From contig NZ_KB900388.1 in NCBI RefSeq assembly GCF_000378825.1, positions 2,058,501-2,122,500 on the forward strand: a DNA stretch of 64,000 nucleotides, in the 5' to 3' direction. This document shows positions 53,026-62,433 of this stretch, one piece after another (the stretch's first letter is position 1; each line of letters starts with the position of its first letter). The stretch is from Salinispora vitiensis. Lineage in GTDB: Bacteria; Actinomycetota; Actinomycetes; Mycobacteriales; Micromonosporaceae. The notes beneath the pieces are model-generated. The model ran no database searches. It was not told the origin of the DNA and saw only the letters and a program-made list of their open reading frames with translations. Made by a program: the position numbers and the translations under genes.

Positions 53026-54321
53026 ATGCTCATCACGGACGACTTCCTGCCCGTACCGGTCCCGGAATCGCTGAACGCCACCTACCTGGTACCGATGGCG
53101 GGGCTCCCGAAGGTGGGCACGAAGACCGCGGTACGGCTGCTCACCGGGCGGCTCGCCGAGCCGGTGCACGCCCTCGCCCAGCAGATGCTGGACAGCCCAC
53201 TGATGAGCGTGGACACCCGGCCGATCCACGAGTTCCCCGAGCTGCCGCCGGACCTACTCACCGCCTTCGGCGCCACCGAGGCCCAGCTGTCCCGGCTGGC
53301 GGCGGCGACCCATCTGGTCGTGGTGCAGGCCGAGTATCAGCCCGGCTGGCCCCCCGCGCACGAGTGGGCGGCGCGGGCGGTGGCGGCGGCGGTCGCCGAC
53401 ACCGCCGGCAGCGACGTGGTGGATGTCTTCGGGCTCCAGTTCCTCGACCCGACGACCGCGCTGCGGTCCCTGCCCGACGAGCAGGGCCGGGTCCGGCTGG
53501 TCGACTGGGTGCTGGTGCCGTACTCGTCCGACGCCGACGGGCTCTGGTTCACCACCAAGGGGTTGCGCCGGTTCGGGCTGCTGGAACTACAGGCACAGGG
53601 CGTGCCGGACCACCTCACCCGGGCCTGGGGCGCGGTGATGACCGGCACGGCGCGGCGGCTGCTGCGGGTGTGGACCGACGGCCTGGCCGGCGAGGAGCTG
53701 CCGGCGTTCGTGCAGCTACCCGTACTGGCCACGGTCACTGGCGGAGACATCGCGGTGGCGTACGGCAACCCGGAACAGCATGGGGCCACCGCCCCGGTGC
53801 TGCTCCGGCTGGAACTGGACCCGGCGACGGACCCGGAGGCGGATTCGTTCCTCACCCTGCGGCCGCCGGCCGGCTACTCCGGGCCGGACGGCCGCTACTA
53901 CGCCTCGGCCTGTGGCACCCTCTTCACCGGCATCGCCCCCGACGTGCGCTACACCCGCTCCGGCGACGCGATGAGCCAGGCGGTCGCCACCGCCCGCGCC
54001 GCGCTGGGCGAGATCCGCGCCCGCTTCCTCGCCGGGGCACTACCACCGGAGACGCAGCTGGTGGTGAAGTACGGACTGCCCGGGGCGGACGGCCCGGAGT
54101 ACGTGTGGGCCGGGGTGACCTCCTGGCCGACGCCGGAGCAGATCGAGGGTGCCAGCGCCAGCGACGCCAACACGGATCCGACCGTACGGATCGGCTCGGC
54201 GGTGGTGGTGGAGGCGACCGACGTGGTCGACTGGGCGGTCCTGGACGGCACCGGGGTCCGGGAGGGCGGCTGGACCCAGGCCGTCCTGGATGCCGGTGAA
54301 CGCCCCGCCCCGCCGGTCTGA
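53026..54321 (+). CDS. DUF2314-type protein of unknown function
   Basis: A 431-residue cytoplasmic protein. The C-terminal part (QLVVKYGLPGADGPEYVWAG, then VTSWPTPEQIEGA) has the DUF2314 look. The N-terminal ~270 residues (LNATYLVPMAGLPKVGTKTA, then ATHLVVVQAEYQPGWPPAHE) contain a further copy of a similar fold. No catalytic motif is seen. GGGAGA lies 3-4 nt before the ATG, and a TAGCGT hexamer at 52982-52987 could be its own promoter. It follows cobS by 64 bp, but a role in cobalamin synthesis is not implied. Confidence 0.75.
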   Translation: MLITDDFLPVPVPESLNATYLVPMAGLPKVGTKTAVRLLTGRLAEPVHALAQQMLDSPLMSVDTRPIHEFPELPPDLLTAFGATEAQLSRLAAATHLVVVQAEYQPGWPPAHEWAARAVAAAVADTAGSDVVDVFGLQFLDPTTALRSLPDEQGRVRLVDWVLVPYSSDADGLWFTTKGLRRFGLLELQAQGVPDHLTRAWGAVMTGTARRLLRVWTDGLAGEELPAFVQLPVLATVTGGDIAVAYGNPEQHGATAPVLLRLELDPATDPEADSFLTLRPPAGYSGPDGRYYASACGTLFTGIAPDVRYTRSGDAMSQAVATARAALGEIRARFLAGALPPETQLVVKYGLPGADGPEYVWAGVTSWPTPEQIEGASASDANTDPTVRIGSAVVVEATDVVDWAVLDGTGVREGGWTQAVLDAGERPAPPV

Positions 54322-54329
54322 CCCCGGCC

Positions 54330-54355
54330 CCACCCCCACCGATCGGCGGGGGTGG
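54330..54355. terminator. Probable terminator, 8-bp stem
   Basis: CCACCCCC (54330-54337) pairs with GGGGGTGG (54348-54355) across a 10-nt loop. It lies between the converging DUF2314 and gcvT genes. Confidence 0.65.
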
Positions 54356-54378
54356 CGTGGGGGCTGACCGGGAGCGAG

Positions 54379-55503
54379 CTACCGAACCGAGGGGTTGACG
54401 AACGGCGGGCGGACCAGGCTCACCGCTGCCCGGCGTCCCCGGATGTCGACCTCGAGCTCGGCCCCGTCGGCCAGGGCCGGCTCGGTGTCGATCAGGGCCA
54501 GGGCGATGCCCTGTTTCCGGGTCGGGCTGAAGGTGCCGCTGGTGACCGTGCCGACCGGCGTCGCACCGTGGTAGACGACCATGCCGGGGCGCGGGATGGC
54601 CCGATCGACCGCCACCAGGCCGCGCAGCCGGCACCGGGGCCCGGCGGCTTTCTCCGCGAGCAGGGCCGACCGCCCCCAGAAGGCGGGCTTGTCCCAGCCG
54701 ACCGCCCAACCCGAACGACCCTGCACCGGGGTGATCTCCAGCGACAGGTCCTGCCCGTGCAGCGGATAGCCCATCTCGGTCCGCAGGGTGTCCCGGGCGG
54801 CCAAGCCGCACGCCTGTAGCTGCTCGTCGGCGGCGAAGAGCGCGTCCCAGACTCCGCCCGCCTCCGCGGCGGGCAGGATCAGTTCGTAGCCCAGTTCGCC
54901 GGTGTAGCCGGTGCGGCACACGGTCACGCTGGCCCCGGCCAGCGTGCCCTCCGCGAAGCTCATGTAGCCGTGCTCCGTGGGCAGGCCCAGCGCGCCGAGC
55001 AGGTCGGCCGAGCGCGGACCCTGCACCGCGAGGATCGCGTACGCCTCATGCTCGTCGGTGATCGTGACCGTCGGTGGCGCGGCGGCCCGCAGCCGACGCA
55101 CCACCTCGGCGGTGTTCGCGGCGTTGGGGATCAGGAAGACGTGGTCGTCGGCGTACAGGTAGGCGATGATGTCGTCCACCACACCGCCGGTGGCGTCGTC
55201 GCAGCAGAGGGTGTACTGCGCCTGGCCGGGCCCGATCCGGGCCAGGTCGTTGCTGAGGCAGGCGTTGACGAACTCCGCCGCCCCCGCGCCGGTGACCCGC
55301 ACCTTGCCCAGGTGCGACACGTCGAAGACGCCCACCGCGTCGCGGACCGCCGAGTGCTCCCTGCGCACCCCGCCCCCCGCGTACTCGAGCGGCATCTCCC
55401 ACCCGCCGAAGAGGGCAAACTTGGCGCCGGCAGCGACATGCCGGTCGTGCAGCGGGGAGCGGCGCAGCCGGGTTTCGGCGGAGCCGGAGGTCACGTCGGT
55501 CAT
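54379..55503 (-). CDS. gcvT: Aminomethyltransferase, T protein of the glycine cleavage system
   Basis: A 374-residue folate-dependent enzyme. It takes the aminomethyl group from lipoylated H protein, releases ammonia and makes 5,10-methylene-tetrahydrofolate. [15 protein letters not shown] (the Asp base region, ~75) and [31 protein letters not shown] and [16 protein letters not shown] are typical. gcvH and gcvP are not next to it. The ATG at 55503 has no ribosome site and a -10-like TAAGTT 7 nt away. Convergent with the DUF2314 gene, divergent from pepA. Confidence 0.95.
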   Translation of the reverse strand: MTDVTSGSAETRLRRSPLHDRHVAAGAKFALFGGWEMPLEYAGGGVRREHSAVRDAVGVFDVSHLGKVRVTGAGAAEFVNACLSNDLARIGPGQAQYTLCCDDATGGVVDDIIAYLYADDHVFLIPNAANTAEVVRRLRAAAPPTVTITDEHEAYAILAVQGPRSADLLGALGLPTEHGYMSFAEGTLAGASVTVCRTGYTGELGYELILPAAEAGGVWDALFAADEQLQACGLAARDTLRTEMGYPLHGQDLSLEITPVQGRSGWAVGWDKPAFWGRSALLAEKAAGPRCRLRGLVAVDRAIPRPGMVVYHGATPVGTVTSGTFSPTRKQGIALALIDTEPALADGAELEVDIRGRRAAVSLVRPPFVNPSVR

Positions 55504-55510
55504 GGGTGGC

Positions 55511-55516
55511 AACTTA
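55511..55516 (-). promoter_or_regulatory. -10-like hexamer TAAGTT for leaderless gcvT
   Basis: On the minus strand TAAGTT is followed by 7 nt and then the ATG at 55503. No glycine riboswitch-like fold was recognized in the 161 bp divergent region. A separate 8-bp hairpin at 55551-55571 lies in the pepA leader. Confidence 0.45.
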
Positions 55517-55664
55517 CCGGCACCACCCCGGCTGGTTAGCATCGGCGGGACCCGCCAGCACCACTGGCGGGACAGCCCTGGTCAACGGCGGGTACGGTCC
55601 GCCGGAGACCTTCATCGCTGGTACGCGACGACGCGACCAGCCCGGCCCGCCCGGAGTAGCTTCA

Positions 55665-57230
55665 GTGACATCGCCCACCATTTCCCTCAGCCTCGTCGAC
55701 ACCGACCCCGCCGAGCTCGCCGTTGACGCGATCGTCATCGGCGTGCACAGCCAGACCGGAGAGCCGGCCGGCGACCTCGTCGGCACCCTGCTGCTGGCCA
55801 GCGGCGCGGAGAGCATCGCCGCGGCCTTCGATGGAAAACTGACCGAGACGCTGGCGTTGCTCGGCGCGACCGGAGGCCCGGGCGAGGTGATCAAGCTCGC
55901 CACGCTCGGCACGGTTACCGCTCCGGTGATCGCCGCGGTGGGTCTCGGGCCGGAGCCGACCGGCGCCGCCCCCACCCCGGAGACCCTGCGCCGGGCGGCC
56001 GGTGCCGCGGTGCGGGCGCTGGCCGGCTCGGCCCGAGTCGCGCTGGCCCTGCCGCTGCCGGACGACGCCGACGCGCCGGCCGCGCTGCGCGCGGTCGCCG
56101 AGGGCGGCCTGTTGGGCGGCTACCGGTTCGCCGGCTACAAGACCCGCCCGCAGCCGGCCCGGCGGGAGCCGGTGGCGGAGGTGCTGGTCGCGGTCCCGGA
56201 CGCGGGTGACGCCACCGCCACGGCTGAGGTCGCCCGGGCGCAGGCGGTGGCCAACGCGGTCCGCTCCTCCCGGGACTGGGTCAACGCCGCCCCCAACGAG
56301 CTGCGCCCGCCGGCCTTCGCCGACTCGGTGGCGACCGCCGCCCGCGCGGCTGGCATGGAGGTGGAGGTGCTCGACGAGGTCGCCCTGCGCGAGGGCGGCT
56401 ACGGGGGCATCACCGCCGTCGGGCAGGGGTCGCAGGCCCCGCCGCGGCTGGTTCGAATCAGCTACACCCCGGCTGGCGGCGGCAACGGCAAGCGGGTCGC
56501 CCTGGTCGGCAAGGGCATCACCTTCGACAGCGGCGGCGTCTCGATCAAGCCTTCGCAGGGCATGTGGGAGATGAAGGCCGACATGGCCGGCGCCGGCGCC
56601 GTCGCCGCCGCGATGCTGGCGGTCGCGGAGCTCGCGCCCGCCGTGTCGGTGACCGCGTACGTGCCGATGGCGGAGAACATGCCCTCCGGTACGGCGTACC
56701 GGCCGGGCGACGTCATCACGATGTTCAACGGCAAGCGCGTCGAGGTGCTCAACACCGACGCCGAGGGGCGGATGATCCTCGCCGACGCGATCGCCCGGGC
56801 CTGCGCGGACGGCTGCGACTACCTGCTGGAGACCTCCACGCTCACCGGTGGCCAGGTGGTCGCGCTGGGCAAGAAGATCGCCGGGGTGATGGGCACGCCG
56901 GAGCTGTGCGAGCGGGTGCGTACCGCCGGCGAGGCGGTCGGCGAGCCGACCTGGCCGATGCCGCTGCCGGAGGACGTGCGCAAGGGCATGGACTCCGAGG
57001 TCGCCGACATCTCCCAGGTCAACGCGGGGATGGACCGGGCGGGTCACATGCTCCAGGGCGGTGTGTTCCTGCGTGAGTTCGTCACCGACGAGGTCGCCTG
57101 GGCGCACATCGACATCGCCGGCCCCGGCTACCACTCGGGTGAGCCGACGGGCTACTGGACCAAGGGCGGCACCGGGGTGCCCGTCCGCACCCTGCTGCAC
57201 CTGATCGAGGACATCGCCAGCCAGGGCTGA
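55665..57230 (+). CDS. pepA: Leucyl aminopeptidase, M17 family
   Basis: A 521-residue cytosolic aminopeptidase with two metal ions. LVGKGITFDSGGVSIKPSQG and MKADMAGAGAVAAAMLAV give the first metal site (Lys, Asp). VLNTDAEGRMILADA is the M17 signature holding Asp, Glu and Arg of the second site. The N-terminal ~170 residues are the usual non-catalytic domain. GTG with GGAG 8 nt upstream. The 5' leader has a short hairpin at 55551-55571. Its own terminator follows. Confidence 0.95.
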   Translation: MTSPTISLSLVDTDPAELAVDAIVIGVHSQTGEPAGDLVGTLLLASGAESIAAAFDGKLTETLALLGATGGPGEVIKLATLGTVTAPVIAAVGLGPEPTGAAPTPETLRRAAGAAVRALAGSARVALALPLPDDADAPAALRAVAEGGLLGGYRFAGYKTRPQPARREPVAEVLVAVPDAGDATATAEVARAQAVANAVRSSRDWVNAAPNELRPPAFADSVATAARAAGMEVEVLDEVALREGGYGGITAVGQGSQAPPRLVRISYTPAGGGNGKRVALVGKGITFDSGGVSIKPSQGMWEMKADMAGAGAVAAAMLAVAELAPAVSVTAYVPMAENMPSGTAYRPGDVITMFNGKRVEVLNTDAEGRMILADAIARACADGCDYLLETSTLTGGQVVALGKKIAGVMGTPELCERVRTAGEAVGEPTWPMPLPEDVRKGMDSEVADISQVNAGMDRAGHMLQGGVFLREFVTDEVAWAHIDIAGPGYHSGEPTGYWTKGGTGVPVRTLLHLIEDIASQG

Positions 57231-57236
57231 CCGGTC

Positions 57237-57281
57237 AGCAGGGGCCCTCGTACCCGCCGGGCGGGTATGAGGGCCCCTGCT
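57237..57281 (+). terminator. Terminator after pepA, 21-bp stem
   Basis: Arms 57237-57257 and 57261-57281 pair along 21 positions with one G-U wobble and a 3-nt loop. It may serve the converging gene at 57310 as well. Confidence 0.92.
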
Positions 57282-57309
57282 TGCACCACCCGCCGGGTCG
57301 GTGCGGGTT

Positions 57310-57636
57310 TCAGAACAACTCGGGGCGCCGCTTGCGGCGTTCGTTGTAGTCCCGCATCCGCTGCGGGTAGCCCATCAGGCTCACGTCGTAGACCGGGATG
57401 CTCAGCCGGTGGGCGAAGCGCCGCGCGCCGTCCGGGCCGCCGATCCGGCGGCGGGTCCACTCACCGTCGTCGGCGATCAGCATGACCGTGGTCTCGGTCA
57501 TGGTCGTCCGGGGCTCGATGTACGCCTCGACGCCCCGCCGGGTCCGTACGAAGTTCTCCAGGTGGCCCAGATCACCCCGGTCAACCCCGCGATCCGGACT
57601 GACCGGACGTGCCTTCTTCCGTCGGAACAGTCCCAC
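57310..57636 (-). CDS. Conserved hypothetical protein, pepA/lpdA neighbour
   Basis: A 108-residue soluble protein. HLENFVRTRRGVEAYIEPRT and VMLIADDGEWTRRRIGGPDG are conserved-looking. The C-terminus is YDVSLMGYPQRMRDYNERRK. It has no known domain. Similar proteins sit between leucyl aminopeptidase and lipoamide dehydrogenase in other actinobacteria (from memory), sometimes mislabelled oxidoreductase. The frame is open to 57708, but GTG at 57636 has GGAG ~8 nt upstream and gives the start VGLFRRKKARP. Confidence 0.75.
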   Translation of the reverse strand: MGLFRRKKARPVSPDRGVDRGDLGHLENFVRTRRGVEAYIEPRTTMTETTVMLIADDGEWTRRRIGGPDGARRFAHRLSIPVYDVSLMGYPQRMRDYNERRKRRPELF

Positions 57637-57815
57637 CGGCCGTCTCCCCACACCCGCACCATCGAAGCTGATGCCAAGGGTACGTGTCTCGGACGTGTCG
57701 TTGGGCACCTCGTTACCCGTGCCGGGCGTGGTGGTGACAAGATGACCGAGGTGGGGTGTGTCCGCATTACCCCACCGTGACCCCCCGATGCAGCCAGGCG
57801 ACCTGGGAGTTGGAC

Positions 57816-59204
57816 GTGAGCGAGCCGAACGAGACCTTCGACATCGTCATCCTCGGAGGTGGCAGCGGTGGCTACGCAGCGGCGCTGCGCGCCGCCGAGC
57901 TGGGCCTCTCCGTTGCGTTGGTCGAGAAGGGCAAGCTCGGCGGCACCTGCCTGCACAACGGCTGCATCCCGACCAAGGCGTTGCTGCACGCCGCCGAGAT
58001 CGCCGACCAGACCCGCGAGTCGGAGCAGTTCGGCGTCAAGGCCGAGTTGGTCGGCATCGACATGGCGGCGGTCAACTCGTACAAGGACGGGGTGGTCGCG
58101 CGGCTGTACAAGGGCCTGCAGGGCATGCTGCGCGGCGCGAAGAACATCACCATCGTGGCCGGCGCTGGCCGGCTGGTCGCGCCGAACACCGTCGAGGTCG
58201 ACGGGAAGCGGTACACCGGCCGCAACATCATTTTGGCCTCCGGCTCGTACGCGAAGAGCCTGCCGGGCCTGGAGGTCGACGGCGAGCGGATCATCACGAG
58301 CGACCACGCGCTGGTGATGGACCGGGTCCCCGCGTCGGTGATCGTGCTCGGTGGCGGCGTCATCGGGGTGGAGTTCGCCAGCGTGTGGAAGTCCTTCGGA
58401 GTGGACGTCACGATCATTGAGGCGCTGCCCCGGCTGGTCGCCGCCGAGGATGCGGAGTCGTCGAAGGCGCTGGAGCGGGCCTTCCGGAAGCGGAAGATCA
58501 ACTTCAAGGTCGGCAAGCCGTTCGAGAAGGTCGAGAAGACCGACAGCGGCGTTCGCGTGACCATCGCCGGCGGCGAGACCGTCGAGGCCGAGCTGCTGCT
58601 GGTCGCCGTCGGTCGGGGCCCGAACACCGCCGGCCTCGGCTACGAGGAGCAGGGCGTCCGGATGGACCGGGGCTACGTGCTGACCGACGAGCGGCAGCGC
58701 ACGAGCGTGCCGAACGTCTACGCGGTCGGCGACATCGTGCCCGGCCTCCAGCTGGCCCACCGCGGCTTCCAGCAGGGCATCTTCGTCGCCGAGGAGATCG
58801 CCGGAGAGAACCCGGCCGTCATCGACGAGGCCGGCATTCCCCGGGTCACCTACTCTGACCCCGAGCTGGCGTCGGTCGGCCTGACCGAGGCGAAGGCCAA
58901 GGAGCAGTACGGCACCGACAAGATCAAGACCTACAACTACAACCTGGGCGGCAACGGCAAGAGCCAGATCCTCAAGACGTCCGGCTTCGTCAAGCTGGTC
59001 CGGGTCGAGGACGGCCCGGTCGTTGGCTTGCACATGGTGGGTGCTCGGGTCGGTGAGCTGATCGGTGAGGCCCAGCTCATCTATAACTGGGAGGCGTACC
59101 CCGCCGAGGTGGCACAGCTCGTGCACGCCCACCCGACCCAGAACGAGGCGCTGGGTGAGGCACACCTGGCCCTCGCCGGCAAGCCGCTGCACGCGCACGC
59201 CTGA
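57816..59204 (+). CDS. lpdA: Dihydrolipoamide dehydrogenase (E3)
   Basis: A 462-residue flavoprotein that reoxidizes dihydrolipoyl groups of 2-oxoacid dehydrogenases. The FAD motif is VILGGGSGGYAAAL. The redox disulfide is GGTCLHNGCIPTKAL (C-x4-C, ~42-47). The NAD motif is VLGGGVIGVEFAS. The catalytic His-Glu pair is in VHAHPTQNEALGEAH. All key residues are present. GGGAG lies 6 nt before the GTG at 57816; the frame is open to 57756. The E2 gene follows 66 bp downstream, so they are probably one operon. Confidence 0.96.
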   Translation: MSEPNETFDIVILGGGSGGYAAALRAAELGLSVALVEKGKLGGTCLHNGCIPTKALLHAAEIADQTRESEQFGVKAELVGIDMAAVNSYKDGVVARLYKGLQGMLRGAKNITIVAGAGRLVAPNTVEVDGKRYTGRNIILASGSYAKSLPGLEVDGERIITSDHALVMDRVPASVIVLGGGVIGVEFASVWKSFGVDVTIIEALPRLVAAEDAESSKALERAFRKRKINFKVGKPFEKVEKTDSGVRVTIAGGETVEAELLLVAVGRGPNTAGLGYEEQGVRMDRGYVLTDERQRTSVPNVYAVGDIVPGLQLAHRGFQQGIFVAEEIAGENPAVIDEAGIPRVTYSDPELASVGLTEAKAKEQYGTDKIKTYNYNLGGNGKSQILKTSGFVKLVRVEDGPVVGLHMVGARVGELIGEAQLIYNWEAYPAEVAQLVHAHPTQNEALGEAHLALAGKPLHAHA

Positions 59205-59270
59205 TACGACAACCACGGCGTCCGGCGACGGGCGACGATCCCATCAGGGGAATGAAGGAGTCTGGAGAAA

Positions 59271-61061
59271 ATGCCGGTATCGGTCACCATGCCCCGGCTC
59301 GGTGAAAGCGTCACCGAGGGCACCGTCACGCGCTGGCTCAAGCAGGAGGGCGACACCGTCGAGGTTGACGAGCCGCTGCTCGAGGTGTCGACCGACAAGG
59401 TGGACACCGAGATCCCGTCCCCCGCGGCCGGTGTGCTGACCCGCATCGTGGTCGGCGAGGACGAGACCGCCGAGGTCGGCAGCGAGCTGGCGACGATCGG
59501 CGATGAGGCGTCGGGCGGCAGCGGGGCGTCGGGCGGCGAGGCCGAGCCGCGGCAGTCGACGCCCGAGCCGACCGCCGCCGCCGAGGGCACCGGCCCGGAG
59601 CCGGAGCAGAAGCAGCCGGCTCCCGCGCCCTCCGGCGGGGGCAGCTCGTCGGGCGACGGCAGCCCGGTGACGATGCCGGCCCTCGGCGAGAGTGTCACCG
59701 AAGGTACGGTCACCCGCTGGCTCAAGCAGGTCGGCGACACCGTCGAGATTGACGAGCCGCTGCTCGAGGTGTCGACCGACAAGGTGGACACCGAGATCCC
59801 CTCGCCGGTCGCCGGGACCGTCCTGGAGATCACCGTGGCGGAGGACGAGACCGCCGAGGTCGGCGCGACACTGGCGGTCGTCGGCACCGCCGGTGCGGCG
59901 GCGAAGCCCGAGCCCAAGCCGGAGCCGGCACCCAAGCCCGAGGCGAAGCCGGCACCCAAGCCGGAGCCGAAGCCCGAGCCGAAGGTCACCGAGCCGACCC
60001 CGGGCGCCTCCTACAACGAGCCGGCGGCCGAAGCCGAGAGCGCCTCCGACCCGGCGAAGGCGGAGCGGGCCTCCGCCCCGTCCGCGCCCGCCCCCCGGCC
60101 GGCGACGACCGGTGGCACGGAGAACGCCGGCTACGTCACCCCGCTGGTCCGCAAGCTCGCCAGTGAGCACGGGGTTGACCTCGCCACGGTCAACGGCACC
60201 GGCGTGGGTGGTCGGATCCGCAAGCAGGACGTGCTCGACGCGGCCGAGCAGGCCCGCGCCGCCAAGGCGGCTCCGGCCCCGGCGGCGCAGCCGGCCGCCC
60301 CCGCGGCGAAGCCGGCGGCCCGGCCCGCGCCCAGCAGCAAGCGGGGTAGCACCGAGAAGCTGCCGCGGATCCGTACGACCATCGCGAAGCGGATGCACGA
60401 GTCGCTGCACGAGATGGCGCAGCTCACCACCGTGGTCGAGGTCGACGTCACCCGGATCGCCAAGCTGCGGGCGCGGGCGAAGGACGCCTTCCAGCAGCGG
60501 CACGGCGTGAAGCTGTCCTTCCTGCCGTTCTTTGCCCTGGCGGCCGTCGAGGCGTTGCAGGCGTTCCCGATCGTCAACGCCCAGATGGACCTGGGGGCCG
60601 GGACGATCACCTACCCGGAGGCGGAGCACCTCGGGGTCGCCGTGGACACCGAGCGGGGCCTGATGGTGCCGGTCATCCACAACGCCGGCGACCTCAACCT
60701 GGGCGGTATCGCCAAGCGGGTCGCCGACCTGGCCGAGCGCACCCGGACCAACAAGATCAGCCCGGATGAGCTCGCTGGCGCGACGTTCACGCTGACCAAC
60801 ACCGGCAGCCGCGGTGCCCTCTTCGACACCCCGATCGTGCCGTCGCCGCAGTCGGCGATGCTCGGCACGGGTGCCGTGGTCAAGCGCCCGGTCGTGGTCA
60901 ACGACCCGGAGCTGGGCGAGGTCGTGGCCGTCCGGTCGATGATCTACCTGGCCCTGTCGTACGACCACCGACTGATCGACGGCGCCGACGCGGCCCGTTT
61001 CCTTGGCGCGGTCAAGGAGCGGCTGGAGGCCGGCAACTTCGAGGCCGAACTGGGCCGGTAA
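59271..61061 (+). CDS. sucB: Dihydrolipoyl acyltransferase (E2) with two lipoyl domains
   Basis: A 596-residue E2. Two lipoyl domains (~1-80 and ~128-208) have lysines in [11 protein letters not shown] near 43 and 171. A Pro/Lys/Ala linker leads to a peripheral-subunit-binding domain ([20 protein letters not shown], ~285). The acyltransferase core carries the catalytic H-x3-D-G in [17 protein letters not shown] (~565). It could serve pyruvate or 2-oxoglutarate dehydrogenase. From the name used in mycobacteria (dlaT/sucB, shared E2) the substrate is not settled. Several GGAG ribosome sites precede the ATG. Confidence 0.93.
   Translation: MPVSVTMPRLGESVTEGTVTRWLKQEGDTVEVDEPLLEVSTDKVDTEIPSPAAGVLTRIVVGEDETAEVGSELATIGDEASGGSGASGGEAEPRQSTPEPTAAAEGTGPEPEQKQPAPAPSGGGSSSGDGSPVTMPALGESVTEGTVTRWLKQVGDTVEIDEPLLEVSTDKVDTEIPSPVAGTVLEITVAEDETAEVGATLAVVGTAGAAAKPEPKPEPAPKPEAKPAPKPEPKPEPKVTEPTPGASYNEPAAEAESASDPAKAERASAPSAPAPRPATTGGTENAGYVTPLVRKLASEHGVDLATVNGTGVGGRIRKQDVLDAAEQARAAKAAPAPAAQPAAPAAKPAARPAPSSKRGSTEKLPRIRTTIAKRMHESLHEMAQLTTVVEVDVTRIAKLRARAKDAFQQRHGVKLSFLPFFALAAVEALQAFPIVNAQMDLGAGTITYPEAEHLGVAVDTERGLMVPVIHNAGDLNLGGIAKRVADLAERTRTNKISPDELAGATFTLTNTGSRGALFDTPIVPSPQSAMLGTGAVVKRPVVVNDPELGEVVAVRSMIYLALSYDHRLIDGADAARFLGAVKERLEAGNFEAELGR
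59365..59800 (+). repeat. 52-bp identical stretches in the two lipoyl-domain segments
   Basis: Positions 59365-59416 and 59749-59800 are identical, 384 bp (128 codons) apart. They encode the lipoyl-lysine region of each domain. Silent sites are also the same, which suggests recent duplication or gene conversion. Confidence 0.85.
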
Positions 61062-61071
61062 CACCCGACCC

Positions 61072-61115
61072 GACGACGGTGGGCTGCCCGGTGTTCCGGG
61101 CGGCCCACCGTCGTC
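61072..61115 (+). terminator. Terminator after sucB, 20-bp stem
   Basis: Arms 61072-61091 and 61096-61115 pair over 20 positions with one G-U wobble and loop TGTT. It closes the lpdA-sucB unit before the GntR gene on the opposite strand. Confidence 0.92.
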
Positions 61116-61183
61116 TCCGGGCTCCGGCTGCTCGGCGACGCACGGATATGGTCGGCGAAGCGATGGACAGGGCACGAGCGACA

Positions 61184-61423
61184 CTAGCCGCTGCTGTCAC
61201 CCTCCGGCGGTTCTGCGATGAACACGCCGACTCCCTGCACGCCTTCTACCAAGCCTTCGGTACGCAACGCGAAGATGGCTTGACGCACGACGATGGCGGA
61301 GACGCCGTGCTCCTCGCAGAGTTGCCGTGTTGATGGGAGTTTGTCTCCCGGAGCGAGCTCACCGGACGCAACCTGCTCACGGATGTGGTCAACGAGCTTC
61401 GCCCACTTGGGTTTGGCGGGCAT
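61184..61423 (-). CDS. Minimal GntR-type regulator (DNA-binding domain only)
   Basis: A 79-residue protein that is only a GntR winged helix: WAKLVDHIREQVASGELAPG, then DKLPSTRQLCEEHGVSAIVV, with the GVGVFIAEPP wing at the end. It has no effector domain (full GntR proteins are ~230 residues). ATG at 61423 has GGGAG 7 nt upstream. It is divergent from two small Cys-motif genes across a 324 bp spacer that contains a palindrome, its likely operator. Confidence 0.88.
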   Translation of the reverse strand: MPAKPKWAKLVDHIREQVASGELAPGDKLPSTRQLCEEHGVSAIVVRQAIFALRTEGLVEGVQGVGVFIAEPPEGDSSG

Positions 61424-61747
61424 CTTAATCTCCCTGGTCTGCACCGCCATTTGATCACGCCTCTACTTGTAATTGCAACCAATGCCCACCGATGCCTTGC
61501 TTTATATAAGCGCTTATGTGATGCTGAGTCTCGGCCGGCTCCCTGGTCTGCAACCGGGCTGGTCACTCCGTGAAACGCGCCCGACCGGCCGCCCATCCCC
61601 CGGAGGTCGGTCGGGCGCCACGCCCTGCCCGAGCCTCCGACGCAGAGAAGGACCTCAGACCCCCGGGGACAGTTCCGGGCGTCAACCGTCCTGGCCCGGA
61701 CCCTCCGCGCGCCGGTCCTCCGGTGCCGCGACCCGAGAGGAGACGCC
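61424..61747. promoter_or_regulatory. Divergent regulatory region with ATAAGCGCTTAT palindrome
   Basis: This spacer holds no gene. Its AT-rich core (~61465-61520) contrasts with the surrounding GC. A perfect 12-bp palindrome ATAAGCGCTTAT lies at 61506-61517, overlapping a TATATA element. A second imperfect one, TTGTAATTGCAA, lies near 61467-61478. These fit operator plus promoter for the GntR gene and for the + strand genes. Palindrome to GntR start is 83 bp; to the + strand gene 231 bp. The right half (61560-61747) is GC-rich with no clear signal. Confidence 0.6.
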
Positions 61748-62083
61748 ATGCCACGAGCCATACCCCGACCGACCGGCGCGGAGCGCAACTCGGCGAGGCG
61801 AAACATGCCGCGCGTACTCCCCCGGTGGCGGCGACCCGACCCGCCGGTGCCACTCGCGCCCCGACACCGGCGGACCTGGCGGGGGCTACGGCGCTGGTGC
61901 TCGTGCGGCCTACGCTGGACCGCCTGCCCGGACCGGCACGCACCCATCCCGACCGAACCGCCGACCCCGAGGCCGCGAAACACCCGTTGGTACGACGAGC
62001 CGACCCAGGCCAACCCACAGGTGGGGCGGGCCGGGCGGTTGACCCTCGCGCAGGCCTGGCGGGCGAACGGTGGGCACTGGTGA
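61748..62083 (+). CDS. Small Arg/Pro-rich protein with C-x-C motif, unknown
   Basis: A 111-residue protein. The only distinctive block is WRGLRRWCSCGLRWTACPDR (~44-64) with three cysteines. Arg and Pro are abundant (MPRAIPRPTGAERNSARRNM) and the C-terminus is LTLAQAWRANGGHW. No family was recognized with certainty. AGGAG 5 nt before the ATG. Its TGA overlaps the GTG of the next gene (GTGA), so the pair is coupled. It faces the minimal GntR gene. Confidence 0.65.
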   Translation: MPRAIPRPTGAERNSARRNMPRVLPRWRRPDPPVPLAPRHRRTWRGLRRWCSCGLRWTACPDRHAPIPTEPPTPRPRNTRWYDEPTQANPQVGRAGRLTLAQAWRANGGHW

Positions 62084-62412
62084 CGAAACGGCCGCACACG
62101 CCACTGCGGCCGCTCTGGCTGTGCCGACGCTGCGGCGCACCGTGGCCGTGCGGCTCCGCGCGACTGACGCTGCTGCGGGAGTACGCCCACGATCGGGTTG
62201 CGTTGCTCATCTACCTCGGCGGGCTGCTGTACGAGGCGACCGACCAACTGCACGCGCTCAACCCCCGGGAGATGCCGGACGCGGGTCAGCTCTTCGACCG
62301 GTTCCTCGGCTGGCACCGAAGCCGGATGTCCGGCCCCGAACTACCGGCGGACCTGACAAACGGCGGTGGGTGCCGCGCCGAACACGTCGCCAACAAGGTC
62401 CGGATCGAGTAG
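62080..62412 (+). CDS. Small Cys-motif protein, unknown
   Basis: A 110-residue protein. The N-terminal block is PLRPLWLCRRCGAPWPCGSA (C-x2-C-x5-C), a possible zinc knuckle, followed by RLTLLREYAHDRVALLIYLG, then GLLYEATDQLHALNPREMPD, helical and uncharged. GTG at 62080 overlaps the stop of the previous gene; the frame is open upstream to 61570 but that part is a shadow. I believe related small genes recur in Micromonosporaceae, always of unknown function (from memory). It is followed closely by the FUSC gene (21 bp). Confidence 0.65.
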   Translation: MTKRPHTPLRPLWLCRRCGAPWPCGSARLTLLREYAHDRVALLIYLGGLLYEATDQLHALNPREMPDAGQLFDRFLGWHRSRMSGPELPADLTNGGGCRAEHVANKVRIE

Positions 62413-62421
62413 TCGTTTCGA

Positions 62422-62427
62422 TACGCT
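62422..62427 (+). promoter_or_regulatory. -10-like hexamer TACGCT before the FUSC gene
   Basis: TACGCT is followed by 6 nt and then the GTG at 62434. It lies inside a short inverted repeat, ATACG/CGTAT (62421-62433), that could be an operator half-site pair. Confidence 0.4.
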
Positions 62428-62433
62428 TCGTAT

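Noticed and set aside
55551..55571. Glycine riboswitch between gcvT and pepA
   Set aside because: Only a simple 8-bp hairpin is present; the tandem aptamer pattern is missing.
56449..56462. Sequence GGTTCGAATC resembling a tRNA T-arm
   Set aside because: It lies inside the pepA coding frame and no acceptor or anticodon arms can be folded around it.
57498..61184. Two long minus-strand open frames opposite lpdA and sucB
   Set aside because: They are shadows of genes whose motifs are complete on the + strand.
61570..62079. N-terminal extension of the second small Cys-motif protein
   Set aside because: That stretch is out of frame with the better supported gene at 61748, and the GTGA overlap at 62080 gives a clear start.
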